Source: Sphingomonas sp. Leaf22
GTDB taxonomy: Bacteria; Pseudomonadota; Alphaproteobacteria; Sphingomonadales; Sphingomonadaceae
Assembly: GCF_001421715.1 (NCBI RefSeq)
Contig: NZ_LMKP01000012.1
Span: 104,501 to 168,500, forward strand
Length of the DNA: 64,000 nucleotides
Direction: 5' to 3'
Both the position numbers and the translations under genes were made by a program. Positions 51,479 to 59,890 of this stretch are shown piece after piece (position 1 is the first letter of the stretch; each line of letters begins with the position of its first letter). The notes beneath the pieces were generated by a model that saw only the letters and a list, made by a program, of their open reading frames with translations, had not been told where the DNA came from and did not search any database.

Positions 51479-53056
51479 TCAGAACGTCAGCGGCATCACC
51501 GTCTTGACGCCCGGAAGCGCGCGGACCTTCGCCACCAGTTCCGGCGCCACCGCTTCGTCGACCGACAACAGCACCACCGCTTCGCCACCGGCATCGCGGC
51601 GGCCGAGGTGGAAGGTACCGATGTTCACGCCCGCTTCGCCCAGCGTCGTGCCGATGCGGCCGATGAAACCGGGCGCGTCTTCGTTGACGACATAGAGCAT
51701 ATGGCCGGCCAGATCGGCCTCGACCTTGATGCCGAACAGTTCGACCAGCCGCGGCTGGGCGTTGCCGAACAACGTGCCGGCGACCGAACGCTCGCCTGCT
51801 TCGGTCTTGAGGCTGACGCGGATCAGCGTGTGGTAATCACCCTCGCGGTCGTTGCGGACTTCGCGCACCTCGATGCCGCGTTCCTTGGCGAGGAACGGGG
51901 CGTTGACCATGTTCACCGTGTCCGACTGGACGCGCAGGAACCCGGCCAGCACCGCGCCGACGATCGGCTTCTGGTTCAGTTCGGCGGCGGCACCTTCGCT
52001 GTGCACCGATACGCGGGCGATCGCGCCAGTGGTCAGCTGCCCGACGAGGCTGCCCAGCTTTTCGGCAAGCGCCATATAGGGTTTCAGGCGCGGTGCCTCT
52101 TCGGCCGACAGCGACGGCATGTTCAGCGCGTTGGTGACGCCGCCCGATACCAGGAAATCGGCCATCTGTTCGGCGACCTGAATCGCGACGTTGACCTGCG
52201 CTTCGCTGGTAGACGCGCCCAGATGCGGGGTCGAGACGAAGTTCGGCGTGTTGAACAACGGCGACTCCTTCGCCGGTTCCTGCACGAACACATCCAGCGC
52301 CGCACCCCCGACATGACCGCTGTCGAGTGCCGCCTTCAACGCGACCTCGTCGACCAGACCGCCGCGCGCGCAGTTGATGATGCGCACGCCCTTCTTGGTC
52401 TTGGCGATGTTCTCCGCCGACAGGATGTTGCGGGTCTGGTCGGTCAGCGGCGTGTGCAGCGTGATGAAGTCGGCACGCGCCAGCAGCTGGTCCAACTCGA
52501 CCTTCTCCACGCCGATCTCGATCGCGCGTTCGGGCGACAGGAACGGGTCGAAGGCGATGACCTTCATCTTCAGCCCCTGCGCGCGATCGGCGACGATCGA
52601 CCCGATATTGCCGGCTCCGATCAGACCCAGCGTCTTGGCCGTCAGCTCGACGCCCATGAAGCGGTTCTTTTCCCACTTGCCGGCCTGCGTCGAGGCATCG
52701 GCCTCGGGCAGCTGACGCGCGAGCGCGAACATCAGCGCGATGGCGTGTTCGGCGGTGGTGATCGAGTTGCCGAACGGCGTGTTCATCACGACGACACCGG
52801 CAGCCGAGGCGGCGGGGATATCGACGTTATCGACACCGATACCGGCGCGGCCGACGACTTTCAGGTTCTTGGCCGCGTCGAGGATCGCCTTGGTCACCTT
52901 GGTCGAGCTGCGAATGGCGAGACCGTCATAGTCGCCGATGATCGCGATCAGTTCTTCGGGCGTCTTGCCGGTGATCTCGTCCACCTCGACCCCGCGTTCG
53001 CGGAAGATCTGGGCGGCTTTCGGGTCCATCTTGTCGGAAATCAGTACCTTGGGCAT
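51479..53056 (-). CDS. serA: D-3-phosphoglycerate dehydrogenase
   Basis: A 525-residue enzyme that oxidises 3-phosphoglycerate, the first step of serine synthesis. N-terminal catalytic/NAD domains include the Rossmann motif GLIGAGNIGSIVADRAQ; an intervening domain and a C-terminal ACT domain (about 450-525) give the long form. TAAGGAA 7 nt upstream supports the ATG at 53056. It lies downstream of serC, with a 110-bp palindromic repeat in the spacer, and ends at the terminator at 51428-51457. Confidence 0.95.
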   Translation of the reverse strand: MPKVLISDKMDPKAAQIFRERGVEVDEITGKTPEELIAIIGDYDGLAIRSSTKVTKAILDAAKNLKVVGRAGIGVDNVDIPAASAAGVVVMNTPFGNSITTAEHAIALMFALARQLPEADASTQAGKWEKNRFMGVELTAKTLGLIGAGNIGSIVADRAQGLKMKVIAFDPFLSPERAIEIGVEKVELDQLLARADFITLHTPLTDQTRNILSAENIAKTKKGVRIINCARGGLVDEVALKAALDSGHVGGAALDVFVQEPAKESPLFNTPNFVSTPHLGASTSEAQVNVAIQVAEQMADFLVSGGVTNALNMPSLSAEEAPRLKPYMALAEKLGSLVGQLTTGAIARVSVHSEGAAAELNQKPIVGAVLAGFLRVQSDTVNMVNAPFLAKERGIEVREVRNDREGDYHTLIRVSLKTEAGERSVAGTLFGNAQPRLVELFGIKVEADLAGHMLYVVNEDAPGFIGRIGTTLGEAGVNIGTFHLGRRDAGGEAVVLLSVDEAVAPELVAKVRALPGVKTVMPLTF

Positions 53057-53070
53057 GGTCGGTTCCTTAC

Positions 53071-53180
53071 CTCCCTCTCCCCTTCAGGGGAGAGGGCCGG
53101 GGAGAGGGGAAGTCGGGGAACGGATCGAGAGGACGGCATGACTGCCCCTCTCCCAACCCTCTCCCCTGAAGGGGAGAGGG
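53071..53180. repeat. 110-bp inverted repeat in the serC-serA spacer
   Basis: CTCCCTCTCCCCTTCAGGGG at one end and CCCCTGAAGGGGAGAGGG at the other are complementary; inner GGGAGAGGGG pairs with CCCCTCTCCC. It occupies the whole gap, 2 nt after the serC stop and next to the serA binding site. Confidence 0.8.
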
Positions 53181-53182
53181 CT

Positions 53183-54313
53183 TTAGCCCGCCTTGGCGGT
53201 GGCATAGGCCCAGTCGAGCCACGGCCCGAGCGCCTCGATATCCGCCGTATCGACGGTCGCGCCGCACCAGATGCGCAGGCCGGCCGGCGCATCGCGATAT
53301 CCCGCGACGTCATAAGCCGCATTTTCGGCTTCGAGCAGCGACGCCATCTTCTTGATGAGCGCCTCGTCGGCCCCCTCGACGGTCAAGCAGACGCTGGTCT
53401 TCGACCGGGTCGCCGGATCGGCGGCGAGATGGCCGAGCCAGTCACGCTCGGCGACGATCTTGTCGAGCGCGGAGGCATTGGCATCGCTGCGTGCGATCAA
53501 GCCATCGGTGCCCAGCGACTTCGCCCATTCGAGGCTGAAGATCGCATCCTCGACCGCCAGCATCGACGGCGTGTTGATCGTCTCGCCCTTGAACACGCCT
53601 TCGGTCAGCTTGCCCTTCGACACGAGGCGAAAAACCTTCGGCAGCGGCCAGGCGGGGGTATAGGTTTCGAGCCGTTCGACGGCGCGCGGGCCGAGGATCA
53701 GGACGCCATGCGCGCCCTCGCCGCCCAGTACCTTCTGCCAGGAGAAGGTCGCGACGTCGATCTTCGCCCAGTCGATGTCATAGGCGAACACGCCCGACGT
53801 CGCATCGGCGAACGACAGACCTTCGCGGTCGGCCGGAATGAAATCGGCGTTCGGCACGCGCACGCCGCTGGTGGTGCCGTTCCACGTGAACAGGACGTCG
53901 CTGGTCCAGTCGATCGCGGCCAGATCGGGCAGCTGGCCATAGTCGGCGCGCACGACGGTCGGATCGATCTTCAACTGCTTGACCGCGTCGGTCACCCAGC
54001 CTTCGCCGAAGCTTTCCCATGCGAGCGCGGTGACCGGACGTGCGCCGAGCATCGTCCACATCGCCATTTCGAACGCGCCGGTGTCGGAACCGGGGACGAT
54101 GCCGATGCGATGGGTGTCGGGCAGCTTGAGCAGTTCGCGCATCAGGTCGATGCAAACTTGCAGACGCTGCTTGCCGATCTTCGAACGGTGCGACCGGCCG
54201 AGGCTGACGGGGTTGAGGCGGTCGGCGGACCAGCCCGGCGGCTTGGCACAAGGCCCGGACGAGAAATACGGGCGAGCGGGAGTCGTAGCCGGCTTAGGCG
54301 GAAGATCAGTCAT
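53183..54313 (-). CDS. serC: Phosphoserine aminotransferase
   Basis: A 376-residue PLP enzyme (class V) converting phosphohydroxypyruvate and glutamate to phosphoserine. The PLP lysine is in FSWQKVLGGEGAHG. The N-terminal FSSGPCAKPPGW and SHRSKIGKQRLQ are typical of the long alphaproteobacterial form. GAGGAG lies about 8 nt before the ATG, inside the serC-motif hairpin. It is first in the serC-serA operon. Confidence 0.95.
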   Translation of the reverse strand: MTDLPPKPATTPARPYFSSGPCAKPPGWSADRLNPVSLGRSHRSKIGKQRLQVCIDLMRELLKLPDTHRIGIVPGSDTGAFEMAMWTMLGARPVTALAWESFGEGWVTDAVKQLKIDPTVVRADYGQLPDLAAIDWTSDVLFTWNGTTSGVRVPNADFIPADREGLSFADATSGVFAYDIDWAKIDVATFSWQKVLGGEGAHGVLILGPRAVERLETYTPAWPLPKVFRLVSKGKLTEGVFKGETINTPSMLAVEDAIFSLEWAKSLGTDGLIARSDANASALDKIVAERDWLGHLAADPATRSKTSVCLTVEGADEALIKKMASLLEAENAAYDVAGYRDAPAGLRIWCGATVDTADIEALGPWLDWAYATAKAG

Positions 54314-54360
54314 GTCAGTCTCTCCTCACAGAGAGCACGCGCTGCGTTGGGACAGCGTGG
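54314..54360 (-). promoter_or_regulatory. serC RNA motif (candidate cis-regulatory leader)
   Basis: Directly before the serC ATG on the minus strand are two stems: CACGC with GCGTG (enclosing TGTCCCAACGCAGC), and CTCTC with GAGAG (enclosing TGTGAG), the second overlapping the GAGGAG binding site. This matches the described alphaproteobacterial serC motif, found upstream of serC-serA and thought to control serine synthesis; the ligand is unknown. Identity by structure and position only. Confidence 0.65.
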
Positions 54361-54482
54361 CCCGCCGCGGCCATTACCGGCGTGTCTTGTCCGATACAAC
54401 CCATGTTGTTGCGCCGATGCGACCAAAGACGCACGATCTTTGCGGGAACCGTCCGCGACTCGCCGCGTTGCGTTCTGTTGAT

Positions 54483-54929
54483 ATGTCCATAGCGTACCCA
54501 TCCTCGGCCACCGTTCTCATCGTCGAGGATGAAATGCTGGTCGCGATCGATCTGGAAGCGTCGCTGGAAGAGCATGGCTATCGGCCGGTCGGCATCGCCG
54601 CCGATATGATCGGGGCGATGGAATTGGCCGTGGCACGGCCCGACGTCGCTCTGGTCGACTGCAATCTGCGCGACGGACCGACCGGCCCGATGATCGGACG
54701 ATTGCTGGGCTGCAATTATGGCACGACGGTCATCTTCCTGACCGCCAACCCGAATTTGCTGAACGACGATATCGAAGGCGCGTTGGGCGTCGTCTCCAAG
54801 CCATGCGGTTACGAATCAGTCGGTCGGATCGTCGATTTCGCGGTGCGTGCGCGTGCCGGCGACCTTTCCGCGCCGCCGACGGGGATCAAGCTGTTCGGCA
54901 ATCATCGTGAGATGGTGGCGAGCGCTTAA
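54483..54929 (+). CDS. Single-domain response regulator (orphan receiver)
   Basis: A 148-residue protein consisting of one receiver domain and a short tail. Phosphorylation pocket: E15-D16 (VEDE), phospho-acceptor D59 (LVDCNLR), T87 (FLTANPN), K106 (SKPCG). No output domain and no adjacent kinase; the HWE kinase 5 kb upstream is a possible partner by inference only. The start is the ATG at 54483. It is divergent from serC. Confidence 0.88.
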   Translation: MSIAYPSSATVLIVEDEMLVAIDLEASLEEHGYRPVGIAADMIGAMELAVARPDVALVDCNLRDGPTGPMIGRLLGCNYGTTVIFLTANPNLLNDDIEGALGVVSKPCGYESVGRIVDFAVRARAGDLSAPPTGIKLFGNHREMVASA

Positions 54930-55000
54930 CCTCCAGTTCAGCGCGCCGCGCCCACACGCGGCGTTGACCCGCGTCCGGCCCTTCGCCGATAAGGACATCC

Positions 55001-56356
55001 ATGAAGCGCGCGCTGGGCGGCATCGCTGCCGCCATTCTCCTGTTCGTACAGCCGGCCGCCGCGCAATCAGTGCTGCGCGATGCCGAGACCGAGGCGTTGC
55101 TGAACGATATGTCGCGGCCGATCGCGGTGGCGGCGGGACTCGATCCGCGCAATTTCAACGTCGTGTTGCTGCAGGACAAGTCGATCAACGCCTTCGTCGC
55201 GGGTGGTCAGACGGTCTATGTCCATTCGGGACTGATCGACGCGGCCGACGACGCGAACGAGGTACAGGGCGTAATCGCCCATGAAATCGGCCATATCGTC
55301 GGCGGGCACGTGCCGCTGGCCGGGCGCGGCATGGCACCTGCGACCGGCATCACCGTCTTGAGCCTGTTGCTGGGCGTCGCGGCGATGGCGGCGGGTGCGG
55401 GAGAGGCGGGTGCAGGCATCCTCGCCGCCGGCCAACAAGCGGCGATGGGCAGCTATCTGGCGTTCAGCCGGACGCAGGAAAGCTCGGCCGACGCCGCCGG
55501 CACGCGGTTCCTGCGGAGTGCGAACATTTCGGGCGAGGGGATGCTGGACTTCTTCAAGAAGCTCCAGAACCTCGAATATCGCCTCGCGATCCCGCAGGAC
55601 AACAGCTACCAGCGCACCCATCCGCTGAGTGGGGAGCGGATCGCCAATCTGACGCAGGATGTTCAATCTTCGCCGTCGTTCAAGGTTAAGACCGACCCCG
55701 CGCTGGAAATCCGGTTCAAGCGGGTGCAGGCGAAGCTGCGCGGCTATGTCAGCGATCCCAAGGATACGCTGCGCCGCTATCCGGCCACCGACCAGAGCAT
55801 CTATGCGCATTATGCCCGCGCCTATGCCTATCACAAATCGGGCTATCCCGAGCAGGCGGCGGACGAGACGCTGGCGCTGGTCAAATCGGCGCCCGACGAC
55901 CCCTATTTCCTTGAACTCGAAGGGCAGATCCTGCTCGAATCGGGCAAACCCAAGGAAGCATTGTCGGCGCTGCGCGAGGCGACCGAGCGGACACGGTCGT
56001 CGCCGCTGATCGCCGCCAGTTTCGGCCATGCGCTGATCGCGGCGGAGGACCCGGCGCTGCTGGACGAAGCCGAACGGGTGCTGAAACAGGCGGTGGCGCG
56101 CGACAACCAGAACCCGTTCGCCTGGTACCAGCTGAGCATCCTGTACGAACGACGCGGCGATCCGGCGCGCGTCGCGCTGGCGATGGCGGAATATACGTCG
56201 CTGATCGGCGACACCGGCATGGCGCTGGCCAGTGCGCGGCGGGCGATGGCGCTGTTGCCGCAGGGGTCGCGCGACTGGATCAGGGCACAGGATATACAGA
56301 TGACGTCGCAGACCGCGTTCGAGGAAGAGAAGCGCAATCGCAGGCGGCGGGGCTGA
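55001..56356 (+). CDS. Periplasmic M48 metalloprotease with TPR repeats (BepA-like)
   Basis: A 451-residue secreted protein. Signal peptide about 1-22. The M48 domain has HEIGH at 94-98 and the third zinc ligand in RTQESSADAAG. The C-terminal half (about 240-430) is TPR-like helical repeats. BepA/YfgC proteins check outer-membrane protein and LptD assembly. The dsbA-like gene starts 2 nt after its stop, so disulfide formation and protein quality control are linked here, as in LptD maturation. Confidence 0.9.
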   Translation: MKRALGGIAAAILLFVQPAAAQSVLRDAETEALLNDMSRPIAVAAGLDPRNFNVVLLQDKSINAFVAGGQTVYVHSGLIDAADDANEVQGVIAHEIGHIVGGHVPLAGRGMAPATGITVLSLLLGVAAMAAGAGEAGAGILAAGQQAAMGSYLAFSRTQESSADAAGTRFLRSANISGEGMLDFFKKLQNLEYRLAIPQDNSYQRTHPLSGERIANLTQDVQSSPSFKVKTDPALEIRFKRVQAKLRGYVSDPKDTLRRYPATDQSIYAHYARAYAYHKSGYPEQAADETLALVKSAPDDPYFLELEGQILLESGKPKEALSALREATERTRSSPLIAASFGHALIAAEDPALLDEAERVLKQAVARDNQNPFAWYQLSILYERRGDPARVALAMAEYTSLIGDTGMALASARRAMALLPQGSRDWIRAQDIQMTSQTAFEEEKRNRRRRG

Positions 56357-56358
56357 CC

Positions 56359-57090
56359 ATGGGCCGGTCGGGCAATATCGCGATGCTGGCGGCAGCAGCG
56401 CTGGCGGGTGCGGGCGGCGCGATCGTCGCGCAACGGGTCGCGACCGATCGCGCGGCGACCGAGACGGTGGTGCGCGACTATATCCTCGCCAATCCCGAAA
56501 TTCTGCCCGAAGCACTGCGGCGGTTGCAGGCGAAGCAGGCCGGGCTGGCAGTCGCGGCCAACCGCGCGGCGATCGTCGAACCCTTTCCGGGGGCGGTCGC
56601 GGGCAATCCGAACGGCGATGTCAGCGTCGTCGCCTATCTCGATTATGCCTGCGGCTTCTGCCGCGCCAGCCTGCCCGCGATTACCGGCCTGATCGCGAGC
56701 GACCCGAACGTCCGGATCGTCTACCGCGAATTGCCGATCCTGTCGCAGGGCAGCCGCACCGCCGCCGAATGGGCATTGGCCGCGGCGTTGCAGGGCAAGT
56801 TCAAACCGTTCCACGACGCGCTCTACGCCGCCGGCCGGGTCGATGCCGAATCGATCGAGGCGGCGGCGGGGACCGCGAAGCTCGACATGAACGCCGCGCG
56901 CGCCGCGATCGCATCGCCGCAGATCGCGGGAGAAATCGAACGCAATATGAAGGTCATGAGCCTGCTCGGCTTCAGCGGTACGCCGTCGTGGGTGGTGGGT
57001 GACCAGGTGCTGGGCGGTGCGCAGACGCTTCCGGCGTTGCAGGCAGCGGTCGCGGAAGCGCGCAAGGCAAAATCGGCATCCGCCGTCTAG
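56359..57090 (+). CDS. DsbA-family disulfide oxidoreductase
   Basis: A 243-residue thioredoxin-fold protein with an N-terminal signal anchor (about 8-26). The active site is C98-G-F-C101 and the cis-proline lies in [25 protein letters not shown] is typical of DsbA/ScsC-like oxidoreductases. An N-terminal extension (about 30-75), as in related multimeric DsbA-like proteins, precedes the domain. Coupled to the M48 protease gene. Confidence 0.9.
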   Translation: MGRSGNIAMLAAAALAGAGGAIVAQRVATDRAATETVVRDYILANPEILPEALRRLQAKQAGLAVAANRAAIVEPFPGAVAGNPNGDVSVVAYLDYACGFCRASLPAITGLIASDPNVRIVYRELPILSQGSRTAAEWALAAALQGKFKPFHDALYAAGRVDAESIEAAAGTAKLDMNAARAAIASPQIAGEIERNMKVMSLLGFSGTPSWVVGDQVLGGAQTLPALQAAVAEARKAKSASAV

Positions 57091-57145
57091 CACAGAACCG
57101 AACCCAGCCTTTTCTCCGTCATCAAACCATGGGACAAGCCGCTCC

Positions 57146-58081
57146 ATGGACACCATTCTTTCGATCCGGGGCGTCGCCAAGACGTACAAGTCCGGCACGG
57201 TCGCGTTGCAGCCGACCGATCTCGACATCGGCAAGGGCGAAATCTTTGCGCTGCTGGGGCCGAACGGGGCGGGCAAGACGACGCTGATCAGCATCGTGTG
57301 CGGCATCGTCACGCCGAGCGCGGGGACGATCACCGCCGCCGGGTTCGACACGGTCCACGACTATCGCGAGACGCGGACCCGGATCGGGCTGGTGCCGCAG
57401 GAATTGCTGACCGACGCGTTCGAAACGGTGATGGCGACGGTCACCTTTTCACGGCGGCTGTTCGGACGGCACGGCGATCCGGCGTTCATCGAAAAGCTGC
57501 TGCGCGACCTGACGCTGTGGGACAAGCGCGATGCCAAGATGACCGAGTTGTCGGGCGGTATGAAACGCCGGGTGATGATCGCCAAGGCGCTGTCCCACGA
57601 ACCAGATATCCTGTTCCTCGACGAACCGACCGCGGGCGTCGATGTCGAACTGCGCCGCGACATGTGGCGGCTGGTCCACGACCTGCGGTCGCGCGGCGTC
57701 ACCATCATCCTGACCACCCATTATATCGAGGAGGCCGAGGAGATGGCTGACCGGGTGGGGGTGATCGCCAAGGGTCGGCTGATCCTGGTCGAGGAGAAGG
57801 CGGCGCTGATGCGCAAGCTGGGCAAGAAGACACTGACGCTGACGCTGCCCGAACCGATCGCCGACATACCCGCGGCACTGGCGCGCTGGCCGCTGACCCT
57901 GTCCGACGAAGGGCATGCGCTGACCTTCGCCTTCGACGCCAATGCCGAGGACAATGGCGTGCGCGCGCTGCTGCGTGCCGCCGATGAAGCCGGGATCGCT
58001 TGGAAGGATATCGCGACGAAACAATCGAGCCTTGAGGACATCTTCGTCGGGCTGGTGCATGAACAGGAGGGCCGGGCATGA
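57146..58081 (+). CDS. ABC-2 transporter ATP-binding protein
   Basis: A 311-residue ATPase. Walker A GPNGAGKT at 38-45, signature LSGGM near 142 and Walker [13 protein letters not shown]. The C-terminal region (about 225-311) is an accessory domain seen in drug/polysaccharide exporters. Its stop overlaps the permease start (ATGA), so the two form one exporter. The substrate is unknown. Confidence 0.92.
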   Translation: MDTILSIRGVAKTYKSGTVALQPTDLDIGKGEIFALLGPNGAGKTTLISIVCGIVTPSAGTITAAGFDTVHDYRETRTRIGLVPQELLTDAFETVMATVTFSRRLFGRHGDPAFIEKLLRDLTLWDKRDAKMTELSGGMKRRVMIAKALSHEPDILFLDEPTAGVDVELRRDMWRLVHDLRSRGVTIILTTHYIEEAEEMADRVGVIAKGRLILVEEKAALMRKLGKKTLTLTLPEPIADIPAALARWPLTLSDEGHALTFAFDANAEDNGVRALLRAADEAGIAWKDIATKQSSLEDIFVGLVHEQEGRA

Positions 58082-58845
58082 CCTTCAACTGGCATGGCGT
58101 ACTGGCCATCTATCGCTTCGAACTGGCGCGGTTCGGACGGACGCTGTGGACGTCGCTGGCGACGCCAGTCATCACCACATCGCTGTATTTCGTGGTGTTC
58201 GGCACCGCGATCGGCAGCCGGATGAACGAGGTCGGCGGCGTGCCCTATGGCGCGTTCATCGTCCCCGGATTGATGATGCTGACGATGCTGACCGAAAGCA
58301 TTTTCAACGCCAGTTTCGGCATCTTCATGCCGAAATGGTCGGGCACCATCTATGAATTGCTGTCGGCGCCGGTTTCCACGTTGGAAACGCTGGTCGGCTA
58401 TGTCGGGGCGGCGGCGAGCAAGTCGGTGATCGTGGCGCTGGTGATCTTTGCCACCGCGCATCTGTTCGTCGACGTGCAGGTCGCGCACCCGTTCTGGGCG
58501 CTGTGCTATCTGTTGCTGGTCGCGATCACCTTTTGCCTGTTCGGCTTCATCCTCGGGCTATGGGCCAAAGGGTTCGAACAGTTGCAGGTCGTTCCGCTGC
58601 TGGTCGTCACGCCGCTGACGTTCCTTGGCGGGGCATTCTATTCGATCGACATGCTGCCCGGCATTTGGCGGACGATCAGCCTGTTCAACCCGATCGTCTA
58701 TCTGATCAGCGGGTTTCGCTGGACCTTTTTCGGGGCGGGCGATGTTTCGGTGGCGGCGAGTCTCGGTGCGACCTTCGCGTTTCTCTGCATTTGCGTCACC
58801 GTCATCACGGTGATCTTTCGCACCGGGTGGCGACTGAAGAAGTAA
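58078..58845 (+). CDS. ABC-2 type permease
   Basis: A 255-residue inner-membrane protein with about six hydrophobic helices and the ABC-2 family motif near the C-terminus, [20 protein letters not shown]. It partners with the preceding ATPase; the NodJ/drug-exporter families are closest in form. Confidence 0.9.
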   Translation: MTFNWHGVLAIYRFELARFGRTLWTSLATPVITTSLYFVVFGTAIGSRMNEVGGVPYGAFIVPGLMMLTMLTESIFNASFGIFMPKWSGTIYELLSAPVSTLETLVGYVGAAASKSVIVALVIFATAHLFVDVQVAHPFWALCYLLLVAITFCLFGFILGLWAKGFEQLQVVPLLVVTPLTFLGGAFYSIDMLPGIWRTISLFNPIVYLISGFRWTFFGAGDVSVAASLGATFAFLCICVTVITVIFRTGWRLKK

Positions 58846-58855
58846 GGGGCGAGCG

Positions 58856-59635
58856 ATGGATCTGGGAATTGCCGGCCGCAAGGCGATCGTGTGTGCATCG
58901 AGCGCCGGACTGGGCCGTGCCTGCGCGCTGGAACTGGCGCGGGCGGGGGTCGATGTCGTCGTCAATGGGCGCGATGCGGCGAAACTGGCGGCGACGGCGG
59001 CGGCAATCCGCGAAGAGACCGGCGTGACGGTGATCGAGGTTGTTGGCGACCTGTCGACCGACAAAGGCCGCGCCGCGTTGCTCGCCGCCTGTCCCGAGCC
59101 CGATATTCTAGTCAACAATAATGGCGGGCCGCCGGTCAAACCTTATACCGAATTGGCGGCCGACGGCATCCGTGCCGGGCTGGAGAGCAATTTCGTGACC
59201 CCAGCGCTGCTGTTGCAGGCAGTGCTGCCCGGCATGGTCGCGCGTGGATTCGGACGGGTGGTCAACATCACCTCGGGATCGGTCAAGATGCCGCTGCCGG
59301 GACTCGACCTGTCGAGCGGCGCACGGGCGGGGCTGACCGGCTTCGTCGCGGGGATCGCGCGACAGGTGGCGGGATCGAACGTGACGATCAACGGCCTGTT
59401 GCCGGGATCGTTCGACACCGCGCGCATCGCATCAATGAGCGAGGCGGCGGCGCAGAAGAACGGCACCACCCTGGCCGAGGAAAAGGCGAAGCGGGCCGAG
59501 GCGATCCCGGCAAAGCGGATCGGTGACCCTGCCGAATTCGGTGCAGCGTGTGCGTTTCTTTGTTCGGACAAGGCCGGGTTTATTACCGGGCAGAGCCTGT
59601 TGATCGATGGCGGGGCGTTTCCGGGGATTTTGTGA
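58856..59635 (+). CDS. SDR-family oxidoreductase with substituted active site
   Basis: A 259-residue short-chain dehydrogenase. The cofactor loop is ASSAGLGRACALE and the NNNGGPPVKP segment replaces the usual NNAG. The expected Tyr-x3-Lys pair is changed: S153 and R157 stand at those positions in LSSGARAGLTGF. Such Ser/Asn-substituted SDRs are a recognised subgroup whose activity is unproved. It lies 10 nt downstream of the ABC permease gene and may share the operon. Confidence 0.88.
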   Translation: MDLGIAGRKAIVCASSAGLGRACALELARAGVDVVVNGRDAAKLAATAAAIREETGVTVIEVVGDLSTDKGRAALLAACPEPDILVNNNGGPPVKPYTELAADGIRAGLESNFVTPALLLQAVLPGMVARGFGRVVNITSGSVKMPLPGLDLSSGARAGLTGFVAGIARQVAGSNVTINGLLPGSFDTARIASMSEAAAQKNGTTLAEEKAKRAEAIPAKRIGDPAEFGAACAFLCSDKAGFITGQSLLIDGGAFPGIL

Positions 59636-59637
59636 GG

Positions 59638-59875
59638 TTCACGCGGAGGCGCGGAGACGCGGAGGAGAAGTAGAAGGGTTGTTCGCGCGAAGGCGCAAAG
59701 GACGCAAAGGGCTTACGTCCGGGACGACCGCTGCCGCTCCGGCGAAGCCCTTCGCTCGTCGCGGTCAAGTTGGAGAGCCGCTGTTGCGGCAGACACTCCC
59801 TCTCTGCGCCCTTTGCGCCTTCGCGCGAAAATCCATCTGCTACTTCTTCTCCGCGCCTCCGCGGCTCCGCGTGAA
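59638..59875. repeat. 238-bp nested inverted repeat
   Basis: The ends TTCACGCGGAGGCGCGG and CCGCGGCTCCGCGTGAA pair; inner GAGAAGTAGA pairs with TACTTCTTCTC; then TTCGCGCGAAGGCGCAAAGG pairs with CCCTTTGCGCCTTCGCGCGA. The central 90 bp are not symmetric. It is the largest palindromic element here and lies between convergent SDR and asmA genes. Confidence 0.85.
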
Positions 59876-59890
59876 CCCCATTCTTTTTTC

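Noticed and set aside
50207..54481. A very long open frame on the plus strand opposite hisZ, serA and serC
   Set aside because: It is the antisense shadow of three well-supported genes in high-GC DNA; its protein is Arg/Gln/Asp-rich without domains or a ribosome binding site.
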